DNA of 10,211 nucleotides from positions 1 to 10,211 of the forward strand of contig OMSZ01000247.1 of NCBI GenBank assembly GCA_900313855.1, written 5' to 3'. The translations under genes were made by a program, and so were the position numbers. A model generated the notes under the pieces. It saw only the letters and a program-made list of their open reading frames with translations. It was not told where the DNA came from and searched no databases. Of the stretch, positions 1 to 5,339 are shown one piece after another; the stretch's first letter is position 1; each line of letters begins with the position of its first letter. Source of the stretch: an uncultured Eubacteriales bacterium (lineage in GTDB: Bacteria > Bacillota > Clostridia > Lachnospirales > Lachnospiraceae).

Positions 1-330
1 ATTAGAGGCATTAACCGGATCTAATGCATGCTCTGCATCAATAAATCCTGCTATTCCTCCACTCTTCTGCACCTCAGCAACAATATGCAGTGCAACTGTT
101 GTCTTACCACTTGATTCAGGTCCGTATATCTCTATAATTCTTCCCTTAGGTACTCCGCCGATTCCAAGCGCAAGATCCAAACTTAATGAACCTGTTGGGA
201 TTGCCTCTATATTCATATTGGCTGCCGAATCGCCAAGTTTCATAACCGTTCCCTTACCAAACTGCTTCTCAATATTAGCCAAAGCCGCATCTAACGCTTT
301 CATCTTATCTGTCATATCTGTTCCTGCCAT
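1..330 (-). CDS. recA: RecA recombinase, N-terminal 110 residues (gene cut by window edge)
   Basis: RecA forms filaments on single-stranded DNA, drives strand exchange, and in its active form triggers LexA self-cleavage in the SOS response. The visible part runs in frame from ATG at 330 to the window edge. It has the N-terminal helix (residues 8-30, including [10 protein letters not shown]), the segment [21 protein letters not shown], the Walker A motif GPESSGKT at residues 70-77, and the [10 protein letters not shown] segment with the catalytic Glu at residue 100. The start is fixed by an AGGAGG-type site about seven bases upstream. A LexA box and a strong promoter lie just upstream, as expected for SOS control. 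Odd point: residue 107 is Asn where RecA proteins usually have the adenine-stacking Tyr (E. coli Tyr103). The rest of the gene is outside the window. Identity is certain from the motifs. Confidence 0.97.
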   Translation of the reverse strand, partial: MAGTDMTDKMKALDAALANIEKQFGKGTVMKLGDSAANMNIEAIPTGSLSLDLALGIGGVPKGRIIEIYGPESSGKTTVALHIVAEVQKSGGIAGFIDAEHALDPVNASN

Positions 331-344
331 ATCATATTACCTCC

Positions 345-358
345 TGAACGTTTGTTCG
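345..358 (-). promoter_or_regulatory. LexA (SOS) box of recA
   Basis: The sequence GAAC-GTTT-GTTC at 346-357 is a perfect GAAC-N4-GTTC palindrome. Read on the recA strand it is CGAACAAACGTTCA, one base from the Bacillus-type LexA/DinR consensus CGAACRNRYGTTYG. It lies between the -10 element and the ribosome binding site of recA, so bound LexA would block RNA polymerase. Confidence 0.88.
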
Positions 359-367
359 TTTTTTATT

Positions 368-396
368 ATATTAATCTATTATATTTCATTTGTCAA
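368..396 (-). promoter_or_regulatory. sigma-A type promoter of recA
   Basis: On the minus strand a perfect -35 TTGACA (396-391) is followed after 17 bases by TAATAT (373-368). A TATAAT also lies at 370-365 with 20-base spacing. Start of transcription is predicted near 360, next to the LexA box, which fits SOS repression. Confidence 0.75.
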
Positions 397-397
397 C

Positions 398-425
398 AAA
401 AAATCGAAAATAAGTTCGATTTTTT
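398..425. terminator. Symmetric A/T-flanked hairpin, possible weak terminator
   Basis: Arms of 11 bases (398-408 and 415-425) pair perfectly around a six-base loop. The pattern is an A-run, TCGA core, T-run, so it reads as a terminator-like stem with a U-tract on both strands. Only two base pairs per stem are G-C, so it would be a weak terminator. It lies at the end of the candidate minus-strand RNA and just before the recA promoter. Confidence 0.35.
405..418. promoter_or_regulatory. Possible second, degenerate LexA-type site upstream of recA
   Basis: CGAAAATAAGTTCG differs from the Gram-positive LexA consensus at two positions (A for C in the left half, A for Y in the centre). It lies directly upstream of the recA -35 element. 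The match may be incidental, because the site is also the core of a longer AT-rich inverted repeat (398-425) that could act as a terminator. Confidence 0.4.
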
Positions 426-531
426 TAAACAGACTTTCTCTATTAAGTCTTTACGCGGAGATTACCTCCGGCTTAGAATATAAATTGTATGTAATCGGGG
501 AAATCGGGCAGCCATGCCCTAAGACTTTTTA

Positions 532-560
532 AATGTATCATAATTATTCTTGAATGTAAA
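532..560 (-). promoter_or_regulatory. Candidate extended -10 promoter for the minus-strand RNA upstream of recA
   Basis: On the minus strand TTTACA (560-555) is followed after 17 bases by TACATT (537-532), preceded by TG in the extended -10 position (TGATACATT). The predicted start near 525 coincides with the first arm of the RNA-like structure. Its -35 abuts the -35 of the plus-strand tmcAL promoter. Confidence 0.5.
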
Positions 561-578
561 GCGAAAAAACGGTATAGT
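550..578 (+). promoter_or_regulatory. sigma-A type promoter of tmcAL-ylbJ
   Basis: TTGAAT (550-555), a 17-base spacer and TATAGT (573-578) match a housekeeping promoter well. Transcription would start near 585 and leave an AT-rich leader of about 90 bases before tmcAL. The RNA-like island at 431-527 lies upstream of this start, so it would not be part of the tmcAL leader. Confidence 0.7.
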
Positions 579-674
579 TTATTATATATATAAGTAAAAA
601 ATATATTAAAAATAAATCATTACTCAACTAATTCAGATAAAAAATTATAATCGGTATAAAACGGAGGCATTTTC

Positions 675-1889
675 ATGAAGCATGTTGGCATTATTGCAGA
701 ATACAATCCTTTTCACAAAGGACATGAATATCAGATTTTAAAGATCAAAAAGCTATATCCGGAAAAAAATATTGTGATAGCTTTAAGCGGTGACTACGTG
801 CAGCGTGGAGAACCTGCCGTATTTCCTAAGTCTGTAAGAACAAAATGTGCTCTTATTGGCGGAGCTGATATAATAATCGGAATGCCAAGTCTTTATTCTT
901 CCGCTTCATCCGAACATTTTGCCTGTGCCGGAGTCAATATCTTATACAAAACCGGTATCATTGATACTCTCTGTTTCGGAGCCGAATGTGATGATATAAA
1001 TGTGCTTTCAGAGCTAGCAGATATATTCCTTTATGAACCTGAAAACTACCAAAAATATCTCAAGACATTTCTTTCTGAAGGAATGTCATTTCCCAAGGCA
1101 AGGGCTAATGCCATAAAGAATGCTTATCCCGAGAAAAAATATGAGGATGTTCTGCAATACCCCAACAACATCCTGGCTATTGATTACATTAAAGCGATCA
1201 GAAAATATAATATTCCGATCACTCCTTGTGTTATTAAAAGATCACACAATAATCACAACAGCATAGATACAGACAATGTTATATGTTCATCAACTGCTAT
1301 ACGAAAAGCTCTATCAAAAAATGATACCATCAACAGCCTTTTACCCGCTAATGTATCTGAGCTTATAAATGACGACCCCTGCGCACTTCCGATCTTTTCT
1401 GATGATTTTTTGAGCTTTCTTCAGAGCCGTCTGATCGAAGAAAAAGGAGCACTCTCACAATATTATGAAGTAAGCGAAGAATTATGCAATACAATAAACC
1501 GGCTTTCTATCCTTCCTTCTTCATTTGACAGTCTTATCGATTCTCTTTCCGGCAAACACACAACCAACGCCAGAATAAGACGTGCCCTATTAAATGTTAT
1601 GCTTTCACGCAGCAAAGAACTTATGAATGAGCACTCTGCAGATAAAGTCGAATACATAAGATTATCAGGCTTTAAGGAAAGCGCTTCCAAGCTTATCAAA
1701 ACCATGCAGGAAACATGTACCGTTCCTGTTATCAATAAACCGGCAAACGCCTACAAAGTTTTATCATCAAGCGGTAAGGCTCTTTTTGATCGTGAAGTAT
1801 ACGAAAACTCAATATATCGACAGATGTTCTATAACAAATACGGAATAATACTAAAAAATGAATACGAACAGTCCGTAATAATAGTATAA
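675..1889 (+). CDS. tmcAL: tRNA(Met) cytidine acetate ligase TmcAL (YlbM)
   Basis: TmcAL uses ATP and acetate to make N4-acetylcytidine at wobble position 34 of elongator tRNA-Met, which keeps AUG decoding accurate; it acts in the cytoplasm. The 404-residue length is close to the usual family length of about 400-415. The N-terminal nucleotidyltransferase fold shows GIIAEYNPFHKGH with the HxGH-type motif HKGH at residues 14-17, the family block SGDYVQRGEPA (38-48), and SSTAIRKAL (205-213), equivalent to the ISSTxxR nucleotide-binding motif. The C-terminal half has RIRRALLNVML (300-310), typical of the helical tRNA-binding part. ATG at 675 is supported by GGAGG at 663-667, seven bases upstream. 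It is probably cotranscribed with the ylbJ-like gene 43 bases downstream, as both are on the plus strand with no terminator between. Older annotations call this family a predicted nucleotidyltransferase. Confidence 0.95.
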   Translation: MKHVGIIAEYNPFHKGHEYQILKIKKLYPEKNIVIALSGDYVQRGEPAVFPKSVRTKCALIGGADIIIGMPSLYSSASSEHFACAGVNILYKTGIIDTLCFGAECDDINVLSELADIFLYEPENYQKYLKTFLSEGMSFPKARANAIKNAYPEKKYEDVLQYPNNILAIDYIKAIRKYNIPITPCVIKRSHNNHNSIDTDNVICSSTAIRKALSKNDTINSLLPANVSELINDDPCALPIFSDDFLSFLQSRLIEEKGALSQYYEVSEELCNTINRLSILPSSFDSLIDSLSGKHTTNARIRRALLNVMLSRSKELMNEHSADKVEYIRLSGFKESASKLIKTMQETCTVPVINKPANAYKVLSSSGKALFDREVYENSIYRQMFYNKYGIILKNEYEQSVIIV

Positions 1890-1932
1890 CCTACGGCATA
1901 CAATTTCATAAGCTTATCACCATAGGTAATCT

Positions 1933-2865
1933 ATGATCAAAACCATATTATTAACTGTTCTTCTGTTTCTGTCGTTGATATTTCATAAAGAAGTAATAGC
2001 AGGCGCTTCCTACGGTCTTCTTCTTTGGTATCAGGCGTTGATCCCCGCTCTTTTTCCATTTATCATTATCACCAATACCATCTCAAGTTCACATTCTTAT
2101 GAAACTCTTACATTTTATCTCAAAAAGAAAATACCTGATATTTATATTTTCATCTCCTTCCTTTTGGGCAATTTGTGTGGATATCCGATAGGGGCAAAAA
2201 TATTAAATGATTTTGTAAATTATGGTTATATCGGCAACAAAGAAGCCAACAGACTGCTTGCTGTTGTAAGTCAGGCCAGTCCGATGTTTCTAATAGGCTT
2301 TGTCTATAGGCTGATGCCTGACAAAATGCTTTCACTTCCTGCTTTCCTTTTTCTAATATATACTCCATCTATATTATTCTTTGTTCTGATACTTATATCC
2401 GGCAAAACAAAAAATGATAACCTGATGATAAATACACGCAGTATTCCCAATAAAGATACTACCGTTATCATTCATAATAACGATAACGGCTCACTGATCG
2501 ATTCAGCCAAAATAATGGTAACTATCGGTATATACGTTATTATTTTTTCAATAGTATCTAAAACCGGTTTACATCTTATAGAAAGATGTTCAATTAAAGA
2601 CCCCTTCTTTTTGACAGCAGCTAAATGCAGCCTTTCAATGTTAGAAATAACCAACGGTCTTAAGCTTATTGAAAATCTTTCAATTTCAGATAAATATATC
2701 ACTGCACTAATTATGTTTCTTTCCTCCTTTGGCGGTCTTTGTACAGCGTTTCAGATCAAAGGCGTACTTAATTATGAAAAAAACACAATAAAAAAGTACC
2801 TGTGTGATAAGCTTATTATCGCCACAGGTACTCTGTTTCTGACATTAATATATATTAAACATTAG
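1933..2865 (+). CDS. YlbJ/SpoVV-like integral membrane protein (nucleoside-recognition/Gate fold), short form
   Basis: YlbJ (SpoVV) of Bacillus is a sporulation membrane protein needed to move dipicolinic acid into the forespore. This 310-residue protein is almost entirely hydrophobic, with about eight membrane segments by eye (around 3-17, 26-48, 70-90, 108-125, 136-156, 194-212, 255-275, 291-308). Family marks are ALIPALFPFIIITN (35-48), GYPIGAK (83-89), SLSMLEITNG (233-242) and SFGGLCTAFQI (265-275). The repeated halves fit the duplicated Gate fold. It is about 100 residues shorter than Bacillus YlbJ, mainly in the middle, where a polar linker (157-190) rich in Asn and Asp lies. The start has only a weak AGGT at 1924-1927, and coupling to tmcAL is possible. 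The stop overlaps the stop of the convergent gene. Membership of the family is likely; a role in sporulation here is inference, since many relatives do not sporulate. Confidence 0.82.
   Translation: MIKTILLTVLLFLSLIFHKEVIAGASYGLLLWYQALIPALFPFIIITNTISSSHSYETLTFYLKKKIPDIYIFISFLLGNLCGYPIGAKILNDFVNYGYIGNKEANRLLAVVSQASPMFLIGFVYRLMPDKMLSLPAFLFLIYTPSILFFVLILISGKTKNDNLMINTRSIPNKDTTVIIHNNDNGSLIDSAKIMVTIGIYVIIFSIVSKTGLHLIERCSIKDPFFLTAAKCSLSMLEITNGLKLIENLSISDKYITALIMFLSSFGGLCTAFQIKGVLNYEKNTIKKYLCDKLIIATGTLFLTLIYIKH
2790..2832 (-). terminator. Intrinsic terminator of the minus-strand run, embedded in the ylbJ-like CDS
   Basis: Read on the minus strand, AGTACCTGTG (2832-2823) pairs perfectly with CACAGGTACT (2804-2795). 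An inner stem GATAA/TTATC forms between them, and a T-run at 2795-2790 follows, with a second T-run a few bases on. This is a good rho-independent terminator for the DivIVA-like gene. It lies 30 bases past that gene's stop, inside the last codons of the convergent gene. On the plus strand it lacks a U-tract. Confidence 0.8.
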
Positions 2866-4094
2866 AACTTAGGCTCCATAGAAAAATCATCAATAGTACC
2901 AACAGATTTTCCGGAAGGTGCATTAACCTCTTCTGCAACAGCAGTCTGATCTGATGCGACATCCTCAACCATCGATCTGCCTACACGAGGACCACGTTTA
3001 ACATTACCCTCCATCGGAGGCACTTCCCTTTCCTGCTCACCGTTTGCCCTGTACACCGTTTTATCAACCTGATTCTTAGTTGCTGCCTCAACAGTCTTAG
3101 CTACAGTCTCCTGCGCTGTCTGAGGTGTGTGGATAACCGGATTTCTCTTCTTAACTATCTTTTTAACCTTCTTCGGTTTCTCTTCCGTAACCGCAATCTG
3201 ATCCTCAGCTTCTATCTCCTGAAATATATCATTAAGACTTGGCCTATTATCAGAAGCTACCGACTCTTTAACAGGCTCTGAAGCAACTGCCTGTTCCTCA
3301 TTAGACGCTATAGTCTGTGCAGGCTTCTTAGGAGTATCCGGTGTAATGTCTACTATCTCTTTTACATTGATATCCTTAATGATCTCTTCTTCAGACTTAA
3401 CTGCCTTTTCCTCTTTACCGCCTACTGCCTGCTTTACCTTTTCAACCATGCTCTGTTTAGCCTTTGGAGCAGGAGGAACCGCTTTACCATTAGCCGCTGT
3501 CTTCATTGACGGAGCCTTCTGCACGCTGTTAGGATCACCGGTAAATTCAACAATCTGTCCCTGTATTTCTTCAATATTAGCACTTGCGATCATATAATCA
3601 TTCTCAAGCGTTGATATAAGATTCTCATAATTAGCGCGTTCTGCCTGAAGGGTAGCTTCAACATAATTGCGGATTCCCATCATAATATCATTAGTATACT
3701 GCATAGAACCTAAGCGTATCTCATTAGACTGGGCAACAGCGGATGCTAACATATCATTAGCCTGAACTCTGGCAAGTTCAACAGTCTCATAAGCCTGCTG
3801 ATTAGCCTGATTAACAATAGCAGTCTCAGAAACCATCTGATCAGCCTGGGCACGTGCCTGGGCAATGATCTCATCTGCAGTCTTCCTTGCATCCATAAGG
3901 ATAGCTTCCTTGTTACGCATTATCTTCTTGCATCGATCGATCTCAGCCGGGATCTTAACCTTTAGATCACCAAACAGTTCATCAAACTCATCTCTTGGCA
4001 CAACCACTTTATTAGATGATAAAGCTGTAGTTTTGCAACTGTTCATAAAATCCTCGATATCATTCATTACATCTTCAATACTTTTTCTAGCCAC
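2862..4094 (-). CDS. DivIVA-like coiled-coil protein with long disordered tail, unknown function
   Basis: Not matched to a characterised protein. With the GTG start at 4094 it has 410 residues. Residues about 1-185 are helical and charged with heptad-like spacing, for example DARKTADEIIAQARAQADQM followed by repeated Ala-Gln-Ala stretches, like DivIVA-family and ATPase-subunit-b-like coiled coils. Residues about 190-410 are low complexity, rich in Glu, Lys, Pro, Val and Thr. They include a basic cluster KPKKVKKIVKKR (306-317) and a distinct C-terminal end GTIDDFSMEPKF. There is no signal peptide or membrane segment, so it is probably cytoplasmic. Position next to coaD and the ylbJ-like gene is typical of clostridial genes labelled DivIVA domain or ATPase. 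A role in cell pole, division or envelope organisation is only inference. A longer frame from TTG at 4109 exists, but that TTG overlaps the GGAGG at 4103-4107, which sits eight bases before the GTG; the GTG start is preferred. Confidence 0.72.
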   Translation of the reverse strand: MARKSIEDVMNDIEDFMNSCKTTALSSNKVVVPRDEFDELFGDLKVKIPAEIDRCKKIMRNKEAILMDARKTADEIIAQARAQADQMVSETAIVNQANQQAYETVELARVQANDMLASAVAQSNEIRLGSMQYTNDIMMGIRNYVEATLQAERANYENLISTLENDYMIASANIEEIQGQIVEFTGDPNSVQKAPSMKTAANGKAVPPAPKAKQSMVEKVKQAVGGKEEKAVKSEEEIIKDINVKEIVDITPDTPKKPAQTIASNEEQAVASEPVKESVASDNRPSLNDIFQEIEAEDQIAVTEEKPKKVKKIVKKRNPVIHTPQTAQETVAKTVEAATKNQVDKTVYRANGEQEREVPPMEGNVKRGPRVGRSMVEDVASDQTAVAEEVNAPSGKSVGTIDDFSMEPKF

Positions 4095-4102
4095 TATATT
4101 GT

Positions 4103-4107
4103 CCTCC
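4103..4107 (-). promoter_or_regulatory. Ribosome binding site deciding the GTG start of the DivIVA-like gene
   Basis: GGAGG on the minus strand is followed after eight bases by GTG at 4094-4092. The alternative in-frame TTG at 4109 overlaps this site and has only a weak purine run before it. Confidence 0.75.
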
Positions 4108-4128
4108 AATTCTTCTTATTAATGTATC

Positions 4129-4159
4129 TCAAAGCCATCGTTTACCATAGTTGCTTTGA
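4129..4159 (-). repeat. Inverted repeat in the leader of the DivIVA-like gene
   Basis: Arms TCAAAGC (minus 4159-4153) and GCTTTGA (4135-4129) pair over seven bases around a 17-base loop. No U-tract follows on either strand, so it is not a typical terminator. It lies in the 104-base spacer between coaD and the DivIVA-like gene and might be a leader hairpin, processing site or operator. Confidence 0.35.
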
Positions 4160-4198
4160 CCCTATACAGTAAATGATAACCTATAAGTCTTAAGTAAT

Positions 4199-4678
4199 TC
4201 AAAGTAATTTTTCTTTAAGCTTTTTCGCCACGAAGTCAGGAACAAAATCAGTTACATCAGTTCCGTATCTTGCATATTCCTTAACTATACTTGAGCTTAA
4301 GTATGCATACTCAATACTAGTTGTCAGGAAAACAGTATCAATAGTATCACGGCTTACTTTTCTGTTACTCTGGGCTATCTGAAGCTCATATTCAAAATCA
4401 GTTACGGCACGAAGACCTCTTACTATTACCGAAATATCGTGCTTTTTCATATAATCTATCAACAGACCCTCAAACGTAATTACTTTAACGTTATCAAAGT
4501 CCTTAACAGCCATCTCAAGCATTTCCTTTCTTTCCCCGATCGAAAACAAAGGATTTTTGGCATTATTGGATAAAATACCTACTATAACCTCATCAAACAT
4601 GGCAGCGGAACGTTTGATAACATCCAGATGCCCGTATGTAACCGGATCGAAACTTCCGGGATAAATAACTCTACTCAA
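4199..4678 (-). CDS. coaD: Phosphopantetheine adenylyltransferase (PPAT)
   Basis: CoaD transfers AMP from ATP to 4'-phosphopantetheine to give dephospho-CoA, the penultimate and regulated step of CoA synthesis, in the cytoplasm. At 159 residues it has the usual bacterial length. The N-terminus [16 protein letters not shown] contains the (H/T)xGH nucleotidyltransferase motif TYGH (14-17). [16 protein letters not shown] (38-53), [13 protein letters not shown] (86-98) and [14 protein letters not shown] (126-139), which carries the ISSS-like motif, follow in the standard order. The start is TTG at 4678, with GAGG eight bases upstream; no in-frame ATG fits. The rsmD-coaD order is common across Firmicutes, and the 59-base spacer after rsmD suggests cotranscription. 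No unusual residues are apparent. Confidence 0.97.
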   Translation of the reverse strand: MSRVIYPGSFDPVTYGHLDVIKRSAAMFDEVIVGILSNNAKNPLFSIGERKEMLEMAVKDFDNVKVITFEGLLIDYMKKHDISVIVRGLRAVTDFEYELQIAQSNRKVSRDTIDTVFLTTSIEYAYLSSSIVKEYARYGTDVTDFVPDFVAKKLKEKLL

Positions 4679-4720
4679 TTACCTGTCCTCATTTCTATAG
4701 CTTATGGTATGGTTACTTGC

Positions 4721-4738
4721 ATTATCATACGCGATAAT
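4721..4738. repeat. Short inverted repeat at the rsmD stop
   Basis: ATTATC and GATAAT form six-base arms around a six-base centre, overlapping the first base of the rsmD stop codon. No U-tract follows, so it is probably not a terminator. It may be an incidental AT-rich palindrome. Confidence 0.25.
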
Positions 4739-5289
4739 CAAATCTTTTCCAGAAAGATATGTTTGTTGGTCTTATAAAGCTTTTCCTTTACCAGACGAAG
4801 CTCCAAACAATCCTTAAGTTCTACCTTTGTATCCAAGTCAGCTTCGATTATTATGATCGCATCATCCTCTAAAATATCAATAAATGCCGGTTCATTAATA
4901 ACCTTAAGCTCTAACCCTTTACCATAGGGTGGATCCATGAAAACAATATGAAACTTTTCTTTCCCGGACAATCTCTTAACCGCCTCTGTTGCCATACAGC
5001 ACATAACCTCGGAACAATCCGTAAAATGTGTTGTATTAAGATTGGTTTTGATCACCTCACAGGCTTTTCTGTTATTATCAACAAAAACCGCCTTTGATGC
5101 GCCCCTACTTAATGCTTCGATACCTATTCCTCCGCTTCCGGCAAACAGATCCAAAAAATTGATCTCATAAAGATCTCCTGAGATCATATTAAATAATGTT
5201 TCTTTGATCCTGTCGGTAGTCGGTCTGGTATTATCACCAGGTAAAGTCTTCAATTGTAATCGTCTTGCTTTTCCTGCAATTACTCTCAT
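4738..5289 (-). CDS. rsmD: 16S rRNA (guanine(966)-N2)-methyltransferase RsmD
   Basis: RsmD methylates N2 of G966 (E. coli numbering) in 16S rRNA, using S-adenosylmethionine, during 30S assembly. The 183-residue protein is full length. It shows the N-terminal MRVIAGKARRLQL and RPTTDRIKETLFNMI (22-36), the SAM-binding glycine motif LDLFAGSGGIGIEALSRGA (46-64), the acidic strand end FVDNN (69-73), and the N-methyltransferase catalytic DPPY at residues 119-122. ATG at 5289 starts exactly at the conserved MRVIAG; the ribosome binding site is weak (GTGAG). It lies 50 bases after recG, and a TTGACT/TAAAAT promoter in that spacer could drive rsmD, coaD and the DivIVA-like gene apart from recG. Confidence 0.96.
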   Translation of the reverse strand: MRVIAGKARRLQLKTLPGDNTRPTTDRIKETLFNMISGDLYEINFLDLFAGSGGIGIEALSRGASKAVFVDNNRKACEVIKTNLNTTHFTDCSEVMCCMATEAVKRLSGKEKFHIVFMDPPYGKGLELKVINEPAFIDILEDDAIIIIEADLDTKVELKDCLELRLVKEKLYKTNKHIFLEKI

Positions 5290-5306
5290 AGCTCACACCA
5301 CGTTTA

Positions 5307-5334
5307 ATTTTAATAAAAAATATAAAAAAGTCAA
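5307..5334 (-). promoter_or_regulatory. Internal promoter upstream of rsmD-coaD
   Basis: On the minus strand TTGACT (5334-5329), a 16-base AT-rich spacer and TAAAAT (5312-5307) match a housekeeping promoter. The predicted start is near 5300, about 11 bases before the rsmD ATG. It lies wholly within the recG-rsmD spacer. Confidence 0.55.
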
Positions 5335-5339
5335 TAGTT

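Larger units (their letters stand above)
398..527 (-). ncRNA. Candidate structured RNA (small RNA or recA leader), unidentified
   Basis: A GC-richer island in an AT-rich spacer has nested inverted repeats. In minus-strand order, arm AAGTCTT (527-521) pairs with AAGACTT (451-445) as a closing stem. Inside are hairpin GGGCA-TGGC-TGCCC (519-506) and hairpin CGGAG-GTAAT-CTCCG (470-456). The GTAAT loop of the second hairpin is complementary to ATTAC at 495-491, a possible pseudoknot. The 3' arm of the closing stem can instead pair with AAGTCT at 436-431, so two exclusive folds are possible, as in a riboswitch. A terminator-like hairpin (398-425) follows, and an extended -10 promoter is placed so that transcription starts at the 5' arm. 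I do not recognise it as a known riboswitch class. It could also be transcribed from the plus strand, or be fortuitous. Confidence 0.38.

Noticed and set aside
431..527. A tRNA, THF, preQ1-II, SAM, c-di-GMP or SRP RNA in the recA-tmcAL spacer
   Set aside because: Checked by eye for the TPsiC motif and the conserved cores of these classes; only short chance similarities were found, so no known class is claimed.
218..532. Open frame of 104 codons on the plus strand over the recA start and promoter
   Set aside because: It runs antisense through recA and across the recA promoter and RNA-like island, has no ribosome binding site, and reads as a random hydrophobic sequence.
4679..4737. Possible promoter (TATGAT) between rsmD and coaD
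   Set aside because: The only candidate -35 matches three of six consensus bases, so it is too weak to list.
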